From Rhodovulum sp. PH10 (GTDB lineage: Bacteria; Pseudomonadota; Alphaproteobacteria; Rhizobiales; Xanthobacteraceae), in NCBI RefSeq assembly GCF_000293785.1, contig NZ_AKZI01000052.1, positions 1 to 39,122 of the forward strand: a stretch of DNA of 39,122 bases. The letters are read 5' to 3'. The notes below the pieces were generated by a model that saw only the letters and a program-made list of their open reading frames with translations, searched no databases and was not told the DNA's origin. The number at the start of each line of letters is the position of its first letter. Positions within the stretch are counted from its first letter, which is position 1. The translations under genes were made by a program, and so were the position numbers. This document shows positions 19,451 to 28,201 of the stretch, piece after piece.

Positions 19451-19647
19451 GAGACGAGTACGATTTCTCGAAAGCCGAGCGCGGCAAATTCTTCCGGCCC
19501 GGCGCCGAGGTGATCCCGCCGGTGCATCTCGACCCCGAGGTGCTGGCCTTCCTCGCCGCCCGCGCCGAAGCCCGCGGGATTTCGCTGAGCGAGCTGGTCA
19601 ACACGCTCCTGAAGAAAGACATCGAGCTGATCGAGGCGGCCGAGTAG
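19447..19647 (+). CDS. brnA: BrnA-family antitoxin
   Basis: A 66-residue antitoxin partner of BrnT. The N-terminal part (YDFSKAERGKFF) is expected to wrap the toxin, and the C-terminal part is a ribbon-helix-helix-like DNA-binding segment (VHLDPEVLAFLAARAEARG, then SLSELVNTLLKKDIELI), so the complex should repress its own promoter. It overlaps brnT by four bases, and 13 bases separate it from hsdR, so hsdR is likely cotranscribed and may fall under BrnTA autoregulation. Confidence 0.93.
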   Translation: MRDEYDFSKAERGKFFRPGAEVIPPVHLDPEVLAFLAARAEARGISLSELVNTLLKKDIELIEAAE

Positions 19648-19660
19648 ACGCGCACCCGCG

Positions 19661-22600
19661 ATGTCCCAGTTCGCTTTCCTGCAAGCCGAATTTCCCGAAA
19701 TCTTTGCCCACGCCTCGCGGGCCGAGAGCTTGGTGCATGGCGACCCGCGCAGCGCGGCCTTCTACGGTCGCCTCGCTTTGGAGACCGCGGTCGGCTGGCT
19801 CTATCGGCACGACGGCAGCCTGAAGCATCCGTTCGAGCGGACGCTGGCGGCGCTGATCGCCGAGCCGACCTTTCAAACGCTGGTCGGGCGCACGCTCGCC
19901 GTCAAGGCGCGGTTCGTGAAGGACACCGGCAACGCCGCCGCCCACGGCAAGCCGGTCTCCCCCGGACAGGCCGCGACGGCGGTGCGCGAGCTTTTTCACG
20001 TCGCCTACTGGCTCGCCCGCACCTATGCCCGCGGCGAGAAGCCCGCGGCCGATGTGACGTTCTCCATGGAGGCGCTGCCGCGGCTCACCGAGGTGCCGGC
20101 GACGACGCTCGCCCGGCTCCAGGAGATCGGTCGCCGCTTCAAGGAGACGATCGAGGCGCGGGACGAGGCCGAGGCCGCCCGCCGAGCCAGCGAGGACGGC
20201 CGTGCGGCGCTCGAAGCCGAGCTGGCCGCGGTGCGGGCCGAGATCGCCGCCACCAAGGCCGCCAACCAGGCGATCCCCGACACCCACGACTACAGCGAGG
20301 CCGAGACCCGCGACCTCTTCATCGACCTCCTGCTGCGCGAGGCCGGGTTCGACCCGCAAGCGCCCGGCTGCACCGAGGTCCCGGTCACCGGGATGCCGAA
20401 CGGCACCGGCCAGGGTTTCGTCGACTACGTGCTGCGCGGCGACGACGGCAAGCCGCTGGCGCTCGTCGAGGCCAAGCGCACCCGCAAGGACCCGGCCGTC
20501 GGCCGGCAGCAGGCAAAGCTCTACGCCGACTGCCTGGAGGCGCAGCACGGTCAGCGGCCAGTGATCTTCTACACCAACGGCTACGAGCACTGGATGTGGG
20601 ACGACACCCGCTATCCGCCGCGGCCGATCCAGGGTTTTCTCGCAAAGGACGAGCTGGCGCTGCTGATCCAGCGGCGAAGCACCCGAAAGCCGCTCGCCCC
20701 CGAGGACATCGACCGCGCCATCGTCGAGCGCCCCTATCAGCACCGCGCCATCCGCCGCATCACCGAGGCGTTCGAGCGGGACAAGCAGCGCAAGGCCCTG
20801 GTCGTGATGGCGACCGGGGCCGGCAAGACCCGCACCGTGATCGCTCTGTGCGACCTCCTGATGCGGGCCAACTGGGTGAAGCGGACGCTCTTCCTCGCCG
20901 ACCGCACCGCGCTGGTGAAGCAGGCCGCCAACGCCTTCAAGGCGCATCTGCCGGGCGCCGCGACCGTGAACCTCTTGGAGGACAAGCGCCAGGAGGGCCG
21001 GGTCTATGTCTCGACCTACCCGACGATGATGGGGCTGATCGACGAGACGGACGTCGGCGGGCGCCGCTTCGGTGTCGGCCATTTCGACCTCGTGGTGATC
21101 GACGAGGCGCACCGCTCGGTCTATCGGAAATACCGGGCGATTTTCGAGTATTTCGACAGCCTGCTGGTCGGCCTCACGGCGACGCCGAAGGACGAGGTCG
21201 ACCGCGACACCTACCGCCTGTTCGATCTGCAGACCGGAGTCCCGACCGACGCCTACGGGCTCGACGAGGCGGTCGAGGACGGCTTTCTCGTGCCGCCCCG
21301 CGCCGTCTCGCTGACCACCGACTTCCTCGACCGCGGCATCCGCTACGATCAGCTCACCGACGACGAGAAGGAGGCGTGGGACGCGCTCGAATGGAGCGAC
21401 GACGGCACCGTGCCGGGGGCCGTGGAGGCGCCGGCGATCAACAAGTGGCTGTTCAACGCCGACACGGTCGACCGCGTGCTGCAGCACCTGATGGAGAACG
21501 GGCAGAAGGTCGCGGACGGCGACCGGCTCGGCAAGACCATCGTCTTCGCCAAGAACCACGACCATGCGGAGTTCATCGCTAGGCGGTTCGACGTCGCCTA
21601 TCCGCACCTCGCCGGGCGGTTCGCGCGAGTGATCGACTTTCAGGTCAATTATGCCCAGTCGTTGATCGATGCCTTCTCCGATCCCGACAAGGACCCGCAC
21701 ATCGCCATCTCGGTCGACATGCTCGACACCGGCATCGACGTGCCGGAGGTGGTCAATCTGGTGTTCTTCAAGCCGGTGCGCTCGAAGACCAAGTTCTGGC
21801 AGATGATCGGGCGCGGCACACGTCTCTGCCCGAACCTGTTCGGACCGGGCTCGCACAAGGAGTTCTTCTACGTCTTCGACTGGTGCCGCAACTTCGAGTT
21901 CTTCGACCAGAACCCGCAGACGACGGAGGGCTCGGGCGGCGAGAGCCTCGGCAAACGCTTGTTCACGGCCCGCGTCGACATCGTCGCGACACTGGACGGA
22001 GCCCGGCCGGCGCACGGCACCGGTGGCGCCGACTGCACTTACACGCAGGTGGAGACGCCGGTACTCCATGCCGGCGAGCCGGGATCCGAGGTGGATCGGG
22101 CGGCCGAGGTCGAGGCCCTGCGAGATGCCCTCGCGGTCGATCTCCGCGCGGAAGTTTCGGGCATGAGCCTCGACAACTTCCTGGTCCGGCCGAAGCGCCG
22201 CTTCGTCGAGAAGTACAGAACCGAGGCGCCGTGGCAGCGGATCGACGCCGATGCTCGCCAGGAGCTGGTCGAGCACGTCGCCGGGCTGCCGTCGGCGGTG
22301 ACGGACGACGACCTCGCGGCGAAGCAGTTCGACCTTCTGGTCTTCCGTGCCGAGCTGGCGCTACTGCGGGTCGAGGCTTCGTTTCAGCGGTTGCGGAAGC
22401 AGATCACCGACACCGCCGCGTCGCTCGAGCTGCTCGCCAACGTGCCGATGGTGGCGGCCGAGATGGCGCTGATCCACGAGGTGCAGACGGACGCGTTCTG
22501 GCAGGACGTCACCCTGCCCATGCTGGAGACCGTCCGCCGACGTCTCCGCGCTCTCGTGAAGCTGATCGAGCCCGGCAAGCGGCCGCTCGTCTACTCCGAT

Positions 22601-23125
22601 TTCGAGGACCGGACCGGCACCGCGACCGAGATCACGGTCGCCGGGATCTCGGTCGGCACCGATCTCGCCGCGTTCCGCCGAAAGGCCCGGGTATTCCTGA
22701 AACCGTTCGAGAACCACCTCGCCATCCTGAAGCTCAGGCGCAACGAGCCGTTGACGCCCACCGATCTCGTCGAGCTGGAACGCATCTTCACCGAGGCGGG
22801 CGTCGACGAGGAGTCGATCGACCGGCTGAAGACCGACGGAGGGCTCGGCCGCTTCGTGCGCTCGCTGATCGGGCTCGATCGCGAGGCGGCGAAACTCGCC
22901 TTCGCCGAGTTCCTGGATGGCCGCAATCCGACGGCCAACCAGCTGGAGTTCGTCGGCCTGGTCATCGACCACCTGACCGAGCGCGGCGTGATGGACCCGA
23001 AGCTCCTTTACGAGACCCCGTTCACGGACTTCGACACCAATGGCGTGGAGGGCGTTTTCCCCGAGCCGGATGTTCGCCGCTTGGTTCAAATCCTGCGAGA
23101 CGTCGAGGCCCGGACGGCAGCATGA
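19661..23125 (+). CDS. hsdR: Type I restriction enzyme, R subunit (HsdR)
   Basis: A 1154-residue restriction and translocation subunit. A DUF4145-like N-terminal helical region (about 10-125) is followed by a coiled coil (about 135-205). The nuclease domain has VDYVL near residue 254 and the E270-A-K272 of the PD-(D/E)XK fold. The superfamily 2 motor has MATGAGKT at 383-390, DEAH at 481-484 and IGRGTRLCPNLFG as motif VI. The C-terminal helical part resembles the EcoEI R subunit. With HsdM and HsdS it would cleave unmodified foreign DNA after translocation. No frameshift or lost motif is seen. Separated from hsdS by a repeat and brnTA. Confidence 0.95.
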   Translation: MSQFAFLQAEFPEIFAHASRAESLVHGDPRSAAFYGRLALETAVGWLYRHDGSLKHPFERTLAALIAEPTFQTLVGRTLAVKARFVKDTGNAAAHGKPVSPGQAATAVRELFHVAYWLARTYARGEKPAADVTFSMEALPRLTEVPATTLARLQEIGRRFKETIEARDEAEAARRASEDGRAALEAELAAVRAEIAATKAANQAIPDTHDYSEAETRDLFIDLLLREAGFDPQAPGCTEVPVTGMPNGTGQGFVDYVLRGDDGKPLALVEAKRTRKDPAVGRQQAKLYADCLEAQHGQRPVIFYTNGYEHWMWDDTRYPPRPIQGFLAKDELALLIQRRSTRKPLAPEDIDRAIVERPYQHRAIRRITEAFERDKQRKALVVMATGAGKTRTVIALCDLLMRANWVKRTLFLADRTALVKQAANAFKAHLPGAATVNLLEDKRQEGRVYVSTYPTMMGLIDETDVGGRRFGVGHFDLVVIDEAHRSVYRKYRAIFEYFDSLLVGLTATPKDEVDRDTYRLFDLQTGVPTDAYGLDEAVEDGFLVPPRAVSLTTDFLDRGIRYDQLTDDEKEAWDALEWSDDGTVPGAVEAPAINKWLFNADTVDRVLQHLMENGQKVADGDRLGKTIVFAKNHDHAEFIARRFDVAYPHLAGRFARVIDFQVNYAQSLIDAFSDPDKDPHIAISVDMLDTGIDVPEVVNLVFFKPVRSKTKFWQMIGRGTRLCPNLFGPGSHKEFFYVFDWCRNFEFFDQNPQTTEGSGGESLGKRLFTARVDIVATLDGARPAHGTGGADCTYTQVETPVLHAGEPGSEVDRAAEVEALRDALAVDLRAEVSGMSLDNFLVRPKRRFVEKYRTEAPWQRIDADARQELVEHVAGLPSAVTDDDLAAKQFDLLVFRAELALLRVEASFQRLRKQITDTAASLELLANVPMVAAEMALIHEVQTDAFWQDVTLPMLETVRRRLRALVKLIEPGKRPLVYSDFEDRTGTATEITVAGISVGTDLAAFRRKARVFLKPFENHLAILKLRRNEPLTPTDLVELERIFTEAGVDEESIDRLKTDGGLGRFVRSLIGLDREAAKLAFAEFLDGRNPTANQLEFVGLVIDHLTERGVMDPKLLYETPFTDFDTNGVEGVFPEPDVRRLVQILRDVEARTAA

Positions 23126-23649
23126 TCAGGAGAATGCTGTGGCCAACTCCCGTTGTTGGCGAAGCAACATTTGCACCCGATTGGCACCACCCGCGCATAT
23201 TGTCACCATTTTCGGCGGTAAATACCTGAGTTCGTTAGCTTCGCACGAGACACTTTGTCTCTTGGCAAAAGGTATTGATTTTTCGGTATTTTTCTGTTGA
23301 CGCAATGCCGAACATGTAGGATTGTCTCGCCATCGCGTTACCCAATCCTCGGGTCTGACGAGCCCCTGTAAAAAGCTCGCCACTCACCATAGCCAGAACC
23401 AGCGGCCTCGGGGCCGCATTCCCGATCATGGGCCGACCAAAGCCCGTGAGCGGATTGGGCATGGTAAGGCCGCCGTCCCCATAAAGCCTTCCCGTCCAGT
23501 AGAACGGCCCCATCGCACTGGTTTCCGGCAGCGACGATTAGTGTCGTCGCACAGGCCCTGAACGGGAGCCTGACCAAGCCTCGTTCACCAACGGCACTGC
23601 CACACGCCGATGCCTTCGATCCGATCTCGTCGGCGACTTGGAGAAAGAC
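23126..23649. other. A+T-richer intergenic region after hsdR
   Basis: No gene is supported in these 524 bases; minus-strand open frames here resemble nothing known. A hairpin (GCCAAC at 23142-23147, GTTGGC at 23155-23160) follows the hsdR stop by 17 bases, without a T-tract. From 23160 to 23330 the base composition is clearly more A+T-rich than anything nearby. A possible -35 box is TTGACG at 23297-23302, with a poor -10 (GATTGT) 17 bases on. The following gene, starting at 23650, may use it. Confidence 0.4.
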
Positions 23650-24339
23650 TTGAACACGACCACCAACAACATCAACGACACGACGAAGAACGCGACCCCG
23701 ACCGAAACTCGCGGATTGGGCCTGACCGAGCAGCTCGTCGAGGCGCGATGCTGGGCGCTCGGCGAGCAATACCGCCGCCTCCCGATCTGTGATGCGGAAA
23801 GTGCACTGCTCGAAAAAGAAGACTCCTTCATCATCGTGCTGGGCTACGGCTTCATCGCGCATAAAGCGAAGGAGCAGCTCGACCGCATTTTTAACGAGCG
23901 TCGATGGACGGACGAGGGGTCGCTCGACCACGTCGACCTGATGACGACGCTCGCGAAAGGATACGACTTACTGCTCCGGGGCGACGAAGAATGGTCCGAT
24001 CAAGTCGAGGAAACCGGAACTCAGCCGGACGCCGATGTGGACCAGTTCCTCGCCTTCTTGGCCGATGTCCATGCGACTTCCTCGGACGGCCGGACGACAA
24101 TCTGGGCCTACGCCTTCTCACAAGGCTTCGATCCGCAGTCTGCGAAACACATCGCGGACGGCATCTCGACCCTTGATGTGGTGGCCGATGCAATCGCGAC
24201 GGAGATGGGCGTCGTGGGAGAATGGAAGACCGTTCCCGAGCCCCTTCGCGATCTCGTCACGAGCGCCCAGATCTCCAGCTACCCCGAGGTGGTGTATGAG
24301 CGGGTGCTGCTGAAGCGTGCGCGATCGGTCGCGAACTGA
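23650..24339 (+). CDS. Unknown 229-residue acidic protein
   Basis: I do not recognise this protein. It is acidic and soluble, with no signal peptide or membrane helix. A Thr/Asn-rich N-terminus (about 1-20, with several NTTTNN-like runs) is followed by a mostly helical body. Distinctive stretches are LGYGFIAHKAKEQLDRIFNERRW, MTTLAKGYDLLLRGDEEW, and VDQFLAFLADVHATSSDGRT. The start is TTG at 23650, six bases after GGAGAAA; another in-frame TTG at 23638 lacks a ribosome site, and no ATG or GTG is available near the N-terminus. It lies alone between hsdR and the helicase-like gene, inside a defence-rich island, so a role in defence is possible but not shown. Confidence 0.6.
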   Translation: MNTTTNNINDTTKNATPTETRGLGLTEQLVEARCWALGEQYRRLPICDAESALLEKEDSFIIVLGYGFIAHKAKEQLDRIFNERRWTDEGSLDHVDLMTTLAKGYDLLLRGDEEWSDQVEETGTQPDADVDQFLAFLADVHATSSDGRTTIWAYAFSQGFDPQSAKHIADGISTLDVVADAIATEMGVVGEWKTVPEPLRDLVTSAQISSYPEVVYERVLLKRARSVAN

Positions 24340-24875
24340 TCGGCAGTCTGGCGGTGGGGCGCATTGCGCTCCATCGCCTCGCCGGCGCGGGCAGCAGATC
24401 AAGCTTCTGCGCGAGCCAAGCGATTGAGTTGCGGTATAGCCCAAGGGAGCCCTTTCCCGACATCACCGCCGCGCCTCCGCGGCACTCGGGCGGCCTGTAC
24501 TAAGGTTGCACACCAGCCCTAAGGAACCCCGCTTGAGCGCCCGTCATCCGCGATGGCGACGAGCCTCAGCTTGCCCTTCAGGAGCCGCGGCGAAGGTGCG
24601 TTCTGACGCTCGCCGCACGACGCCTCTCATCTTGATCCCCTTCCCCTGGGCGAACCGGCCATGGACACCGGCGGTCTGCCGAGTGCCGCGGGTTCACCGT
24701 GACGGCTCGTCCAGGGGCACAACTCGGAAATGCAACGCAGAGACTTTTCGACCTCATCCTCGGGCTGGGCGCCCGCCTGCTTCGCCCACTTCTCCCACGG
24801 CATCACCGCACTGCTCGTCGCGGATGTCGTGATGATCTACCTGCCGGCCACCCTGAGTGCCTTCGGGGGCCCGGT
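24340..24875. other. Non-coding region before the helicase-like gene
   Basis: No gene is supported in these 536 bases; the open frames give Arg/Ser/Pro-rich translations. CCTGTACTAA at 24494-24503 matches nine of ten bases of the decamer found near both island ends, and CCCTAAGG lies just beyond. It may be a degenerate integrase or accessory protein site, or the trace of an older element end inside the island. No clear promoter for the gene at 24876 is visible. Confidence 0.4.
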
Positions 24876-26801
24876 ATGACGGCGGCCCTGCATACGATCG
24901 CCGCCGCCCCGGTGCTCCCGTCCCGCGTGCCCTTGAACGCCATCAGCTCGTCCTCGTCAGTCGCGACGGCTGACCACCTGTACTCCGACGCGCTGACGCT
25001 GCCTGCCGTCCGGCGAACGCGCGAACTGCTGACCGGTTTCGGCTCGACCGTCTCCGCCGAGCATGCGGAGGCCCTGAACCGGATGATCGGCGGCTTCACC
25101 AGGCTGGCGAGCGGCGAGCTGTCCGGCCGCCACGCCTACGGCCTGCCGTGCGGCTGCGGCAAGACCGTCGCGGTGCGGGCGTGGTGCGGAACGCTGATCC
25201 GCGCCGGCCTGCCGTACAGCGTGATGATCACCGCGAGCCGCATCGACGAGCTGGACGACATCTACAGGCAGTTGATCGCCGAGGGCGTTCCGCCCGACGC
25301 GGTCGGCCTGATCCACAGCGAGCCGGCCGGGCACCGCTTCACGCCCCCGACCACCGACAACCAGCGGCGCCAGATCCTCATCGTCACCCACATGCGCCTG
25401 AAGAAGGGCGGCGGGCTCGACCACGACGAGCTGCTCTACCGCGGACGGTCGCGAGACGTGGTCCTCTGGGATGAGGCATGCATCATCTCGTCCTCTCGCG
25501 GCATCGGCTTCGAGAGCCTCGCCGGAGCGATCGGTTGGGTGGAGAACGTCGCCGCGGCTGGAGAACCGGACGCGCCCCTGGCACGGCTCGCTCGATGGGC
25601 GACGCGATGCTGGAGCGTGATCCAGCGCGAGAGGCGGGCGCAGCGGGACGACCCGCGACGCAAGCCAGAGCTGCTGAGCCTGCCCGCACTGACCGAGCGG
25701 CAGGCGGCCGAGTTCCGGGTGGCGTTGTTGCCGCCCCGCGACCTGCTCGACCCGCTCGAGGTGCTGATCGAGATCCACGCCGAGCAGCTTCGGCTTCTCG
25801 GCACGGGCCAGGGCGGCGGCGGGGTGCTGACCTACACGATCTCGGTGCCTCCCACGCTGCGCCACGTCGCAATCCTCGACGCCTCGGCCCCCATCCGCGA
25901 GCTGGTGAAGGAGGACCCGACCATTGCGGTCGATCCGTGGTTCGCCGGCCGCGCCATCAAGCGGTACTCCCGCGTCACCATCCGCCACTGGAGGATGAGC
26001 GGAGGGCGTCAGAGGATGGAGGCGGCGTTCGGCGGCCGCCGCGAGGATCGCGTGGTCTCGAAGGAGATCGCCGCGCGGGTGCTCGCCCTCGGCCCCGACG
26101 AGGCGGTGCTGTTCTTCACCCACAAGAAGCGCGGCAAGATCGACATGGCGGAGGTGCTGAAGGGCGACCTGCGGGCCGCCGGCATCGACCTCGACGCCAC
26201 CGTGCCGGACCCCGCCGACCCGGAGAAGCGGCTTCCGCGGTTCTGCTGGCTCACCCACGGCCGGGAGACGGCGAGCAACCGCTACAAGCACTGCTCGCAC
26301 GTCTTCTTCGTCGGCACCACGCATCTGCCCGACGTGGCGGCGGCCGGCCAGCTCGTCGGCCAGCGCGACGACCTTCTCAGCCCGCTCCCGCACAGCCGGA
26401 TCGCCGACATCCAGGCGTCCGAGAAGGCGAACAACATCTACCAGGGCCTGCACCGGGCGGCGTGCCGGGACACGGTCGACGGGGAAGCCAAGGCGACCAC
26501 CGTCCACGTCATCCTCTGGGACGCCAAGCCGGTCGCCCTCGCCGCCTCGCTGATGCCGGGGTGCCGGATCGAGCCGTGGCGGACGGAGGCCGAGGCGGAG
26601 GAGACCAGGACGGAGGCGGCCGCGGAAGCCATCCTGGCGTTCCTCGGCGGGCTTCCGGAGGGCACCGGGAAGGTCTCGATCAAGGCCGTGAAGGCGGCGT
26701 ACGGCGTCGCAGTGGGGCACAAGATCTGGTGCATCGCCCGAGATCGGGCCTGCAGCCGAGCCGGATGGAAGGTCGCCGGCCGCTCGCTGATCCGAGGATA
26801 A
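24876..26801 (+). CDS. DEAx-type helicase-like ATPase of the island
   Basis: A 641-residue protein with the layout of a superfamily 2 helicase. Motif I is GLPCGCGKTV (Lys96), in the place of the usual PTGxGKT. Motif II is VVLWDEACI (D199-E-A-C202). A second half around 440-560 has AVLFFTHKKRGK, FFVGTTHLPDVAAAGQLVGQR and IYQGLHRAACRD, the last like motif VI (Q...GR.R). The C-terminus (about 600-641, VSIKAVKAAYGVAVGHKIW) may be a small DNA-binding domain. I do not know the family; a replication, mobilisation or defence role are all open. ATG at 24876 is preferred to the upstream ATG at 24699, whose extra residues look non-coding. GC content matches the chromosome more closely than hsdS does. 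Confidence 0.65.
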   Translation: MTAALHTIAAAPVLPSRVPLNAISSSSSVATADHLYSDALTLPAVRRTRELLTGFGSTVSAEHAEALNRMIGGFTRLASGELSGRHAYGLPCGCGKTVAVRAWCGTLIRAGLPYSVMITASRIDELDDIYRQLIAEGVPPDAVGLIHSEPAGHRFTPPTTDNQRRQILIVTHMRLKKGGGLDHDELLYRGRSRDVVLWDEACIISSSRGIGFESLAGAIGWVENVAAAGEPDAPLARLARWATRCWSVIQRERRAQRDDPRRKPELLSLPALTERQAAEFRVALLPPRDLLDPLEVLIEIHAEQLRLLGTGQGGGGVLTYTISVPPTLRHVAILDASAPIRELVKEDPTIAVDPWFAGRAIKRYSRVTIRHWRMSGGRQRMEAAFGGRREDRVVSKEIAARVLALGPDEAVLFFTHKKRGKIDMAEVLKGDLRAAGIDLDATVPDPADPEKRLPRFCWLTHGRETASNRYKHCSHVFFVGTTHLPDVAAAGQLVGQRDDLLSPLPHSRIADIQASEKANNIYQGLHRAACRDTVDGEAKATTVHVILWDAKPVALAASLMPGCRIEPWRTEAEAEETRTEAAAEAILAFLGGLPEGTGKVSIKAVKAAYGVAVGHKIWCIARDRACSRAGWKVAGRSLIRG

Positions 26802-26802
26802 C

Positions 26803-26837
26803 GGCACCCGGCCTAAGGTCTATATAGACGAGGTGCC
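26803..26837 (+). terminator. Hairpin directly after the helicase-like gene
   Basis: GGCACC at 26803-26808 pairs with GGTGCC at 26832-26837, followed by TTTAT. Inside the loop lies a perfect 12-base palindrome GTCTATATAGAC (26818-26829). The outer stem begins two bases after the stop codon, so it is a good intrinsic terminator candidate, though the long loop is unusual. The inner palindrome could instead be a protein-binding site. Confidence 0.5.
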
Positions 26838-27358
26838 TTTATCGGCAGGTCGGTACGCCCAGCCATCCCCGCCGGGCCTCGGCTTTTTGCCCCCTCCTTA
26901 CTCCGCATCATTCCCGAAGCCCCGTTCAGCGGCTTCATCCGCCATCGGCGAGGGACGAGCATGGGGGGTGGGGCCGGCCACGGCATAGTCGATCGAAATT
27001 TCTGAAGCCCGGCCTCGATGGGCATCGAGGGTCCGATCCCCCCGTGCCCCGGTCTTCCGTCAACGCATCGTGCAGCCGGACGAAGGCCGACGACGGGGCG
27101 GGCTCGGCGCCGAGATAGGCCACCGCGGTCTGGCGGAGAGGCCCAGAGCGTCAACCGGACGACCGATCCGGCATCCGCCTCCACCGACCTCCGTCCAGCC
27201 GTCGCCCAGCCTCGCCTTCGTGGTGGTGGGACAGCGGGTCGCCCTCGACCTCCACGCCGTCCCGCGCATCGAGCCGCGTCCGCCCCTGTTCCGAAATCCC
27301 CCAACGAGGCCGCCCTAAAAACTCGTGCAATGACAAGGGCCATCCCCGGCCGAAACAG
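26838..27358. other. Non-coding region before the resolvase
   Basis: No gene is supported. A perfect hairpin CCTCGATG-GG-CATCGAGG lies at 27013-27030. Several minus-strand frames are open here, but they overlap each other and the resolvase gene in different frames and resemble nothing known. The region could hold accessory resolvase sites or an origin, but I see no iterons or nick-site pattern. Confidence 0.4.
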
Positions 27359-27388
27359 ATGTTCGATAGACACTTGATTTCGGAACAT
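27359..27388 (+). promoter_or_regulatory. 30-bp inverted-repeat site before the resolvase, res-like
   Basis: ATGTTC at 27359-27364 is mirrored by GAACAT at 27383-27388; with two more inner bases (GA/TC) the half-sites extend to eight with one offset. The total span of 30 bases and the A+T-rich centre fit a resolvase/invertase crossover or binding site, which usually lies just upstream of the recombinase gene and also represses it. The sequence stands out in GC-rich DNA and ends about 46 bases before the start codon. Confidence 0.5.
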
Positions 27389-27434
27389 ACGAGGCGCATG
27401 GTGCCGGCGGTTCCGACGAGGGAGGGGGATGGTC

Positions 27435-28064
27435 GTGAGTGCGAAGCGAGCCACCGCGCCGAAGCGTGTCGCGCTGTATCTGCGCGTCAGCACCACAGAG
27501 CAGACCACCGACAACCAGCGCCGAGAGCTGGAGGCGGTCGCGGAGCGGGCCGGCTGGGAGGTCGTCGCGGTGTTCACCGACGAGGGCCTGTCGGGTGCCA
27601 AGGGGCGCGACATGCGGCCGGGCCTCGACGCCCTGATGAAGGCCGTGACCCGCCGCGAGGTGGACATGGTCGCCGCGTGGTCGGTCGACCGCCTCGGCCG
27701 CAGCCTCACCGACCTGCTCGACCTCCTCCAGGAGATGCGGTCGAAGAACGTGGACCTGTTCCTGCATCAGCAGGGCCTCGACACGTCCACGCCCTCCGGC
27801 CGCGCCATGTACCAGATGCTCGGGGTGTTCGCCGAGTTCGAGCGGGCGATGATCCGCGAGCGGGTGATGGCGGGGCTGGCCAGAGCCAAGGCGCAGGGCA
27901 CCAAGCTCGGCCGCAAGCGGATCGAGGACACCGACGCGAAGAAGGTCGATGCCATCCGGGCGCTGCGGGCCGAGGGCAAGGGCATTCGGGCGATTGCCGG
28001 GAAGCTCGGGGTGGGTGTCGGGACCGTGATGCGGGTGCTCGGCGAGCCGAACGCGGTGGCATAG
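27435..28064 (+). CDS. Small serine recombinase (resolvase/invertase family)
   Basis: A serine recombinase of 209 residues from GTG at 27435. The catalytic motif is YLRVSTTEQTTDNQ (catalytic Ser19), with the DRLGRS motif near residue 95 and the long helix FAEFERAMIRERVMAGLARAK. A C-terminal helix-turn-helix (GKGIRAIAGKLGVGVGTVMRVL) binds DNA. GTG at 27435 is preferred because GGGAGGGG lies at the right distance; ATG at 27429 is only one base from the purine run. It would resolve cointegrates or dimers, or invert a segment, acting at the 30-bp site just upstream. No transposase or terminal repeats accompany it, so it is an island gene in its own right or the remnant of a transposon. Confidence 0.93.
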   Translation: MSAKRATAPKRVALYLRVSTTEQTTDNQRRELEAVAERAGWEVVAVFTDEGLSGAKGRDMRPGLDALMKAVTRREVDMVAAWSVDRLGRSLTDLLDLLQEMRSKNVDLFLHQQGLDTSTPSGRAMYQMLGVFAEFERAMIRERVMAGLARAKAQGTKLGRKRIEDTDAKKVDAIRALRAEGKGIRAIAGKLGVGVGTVMRVLGEPNAVA

Positions 28065-28201
28065 CCGCAACCACGACAGAGACCGGGCGTCCGCAACCCC
28101 CATAGACCAGCGAAGGGCGGAAAGCCTGCGCGTCACCGATCTTCGATCGCGCAGGGGAGGAGATGGCACGGGCGTGAGGAGCGCATTGCCCTCTGGGGCT
28201 C

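Noticed and set aside
19598-22276. An 892-codon minus-strand open frame over hsdR
   Set aside because: It is antisense to hsdR, which keeps all motor and nuclease motifs. The translation is a shadow.
23338-23931. A 197-codon minus-strand frame between hsdR and the unknown gene
   Set aside because: About half of it overlaps the 229-residue gene, whose codon pattern and ribosome site are better. No recognisable domain.
26813-27709. A 298-codon minus-strand frame in and around the resolvase upstream region
   Set aside because: It overlaps the first part of the clearly real resolvase, and the non-overlapping part resembles no protein and has low-complexity composition.
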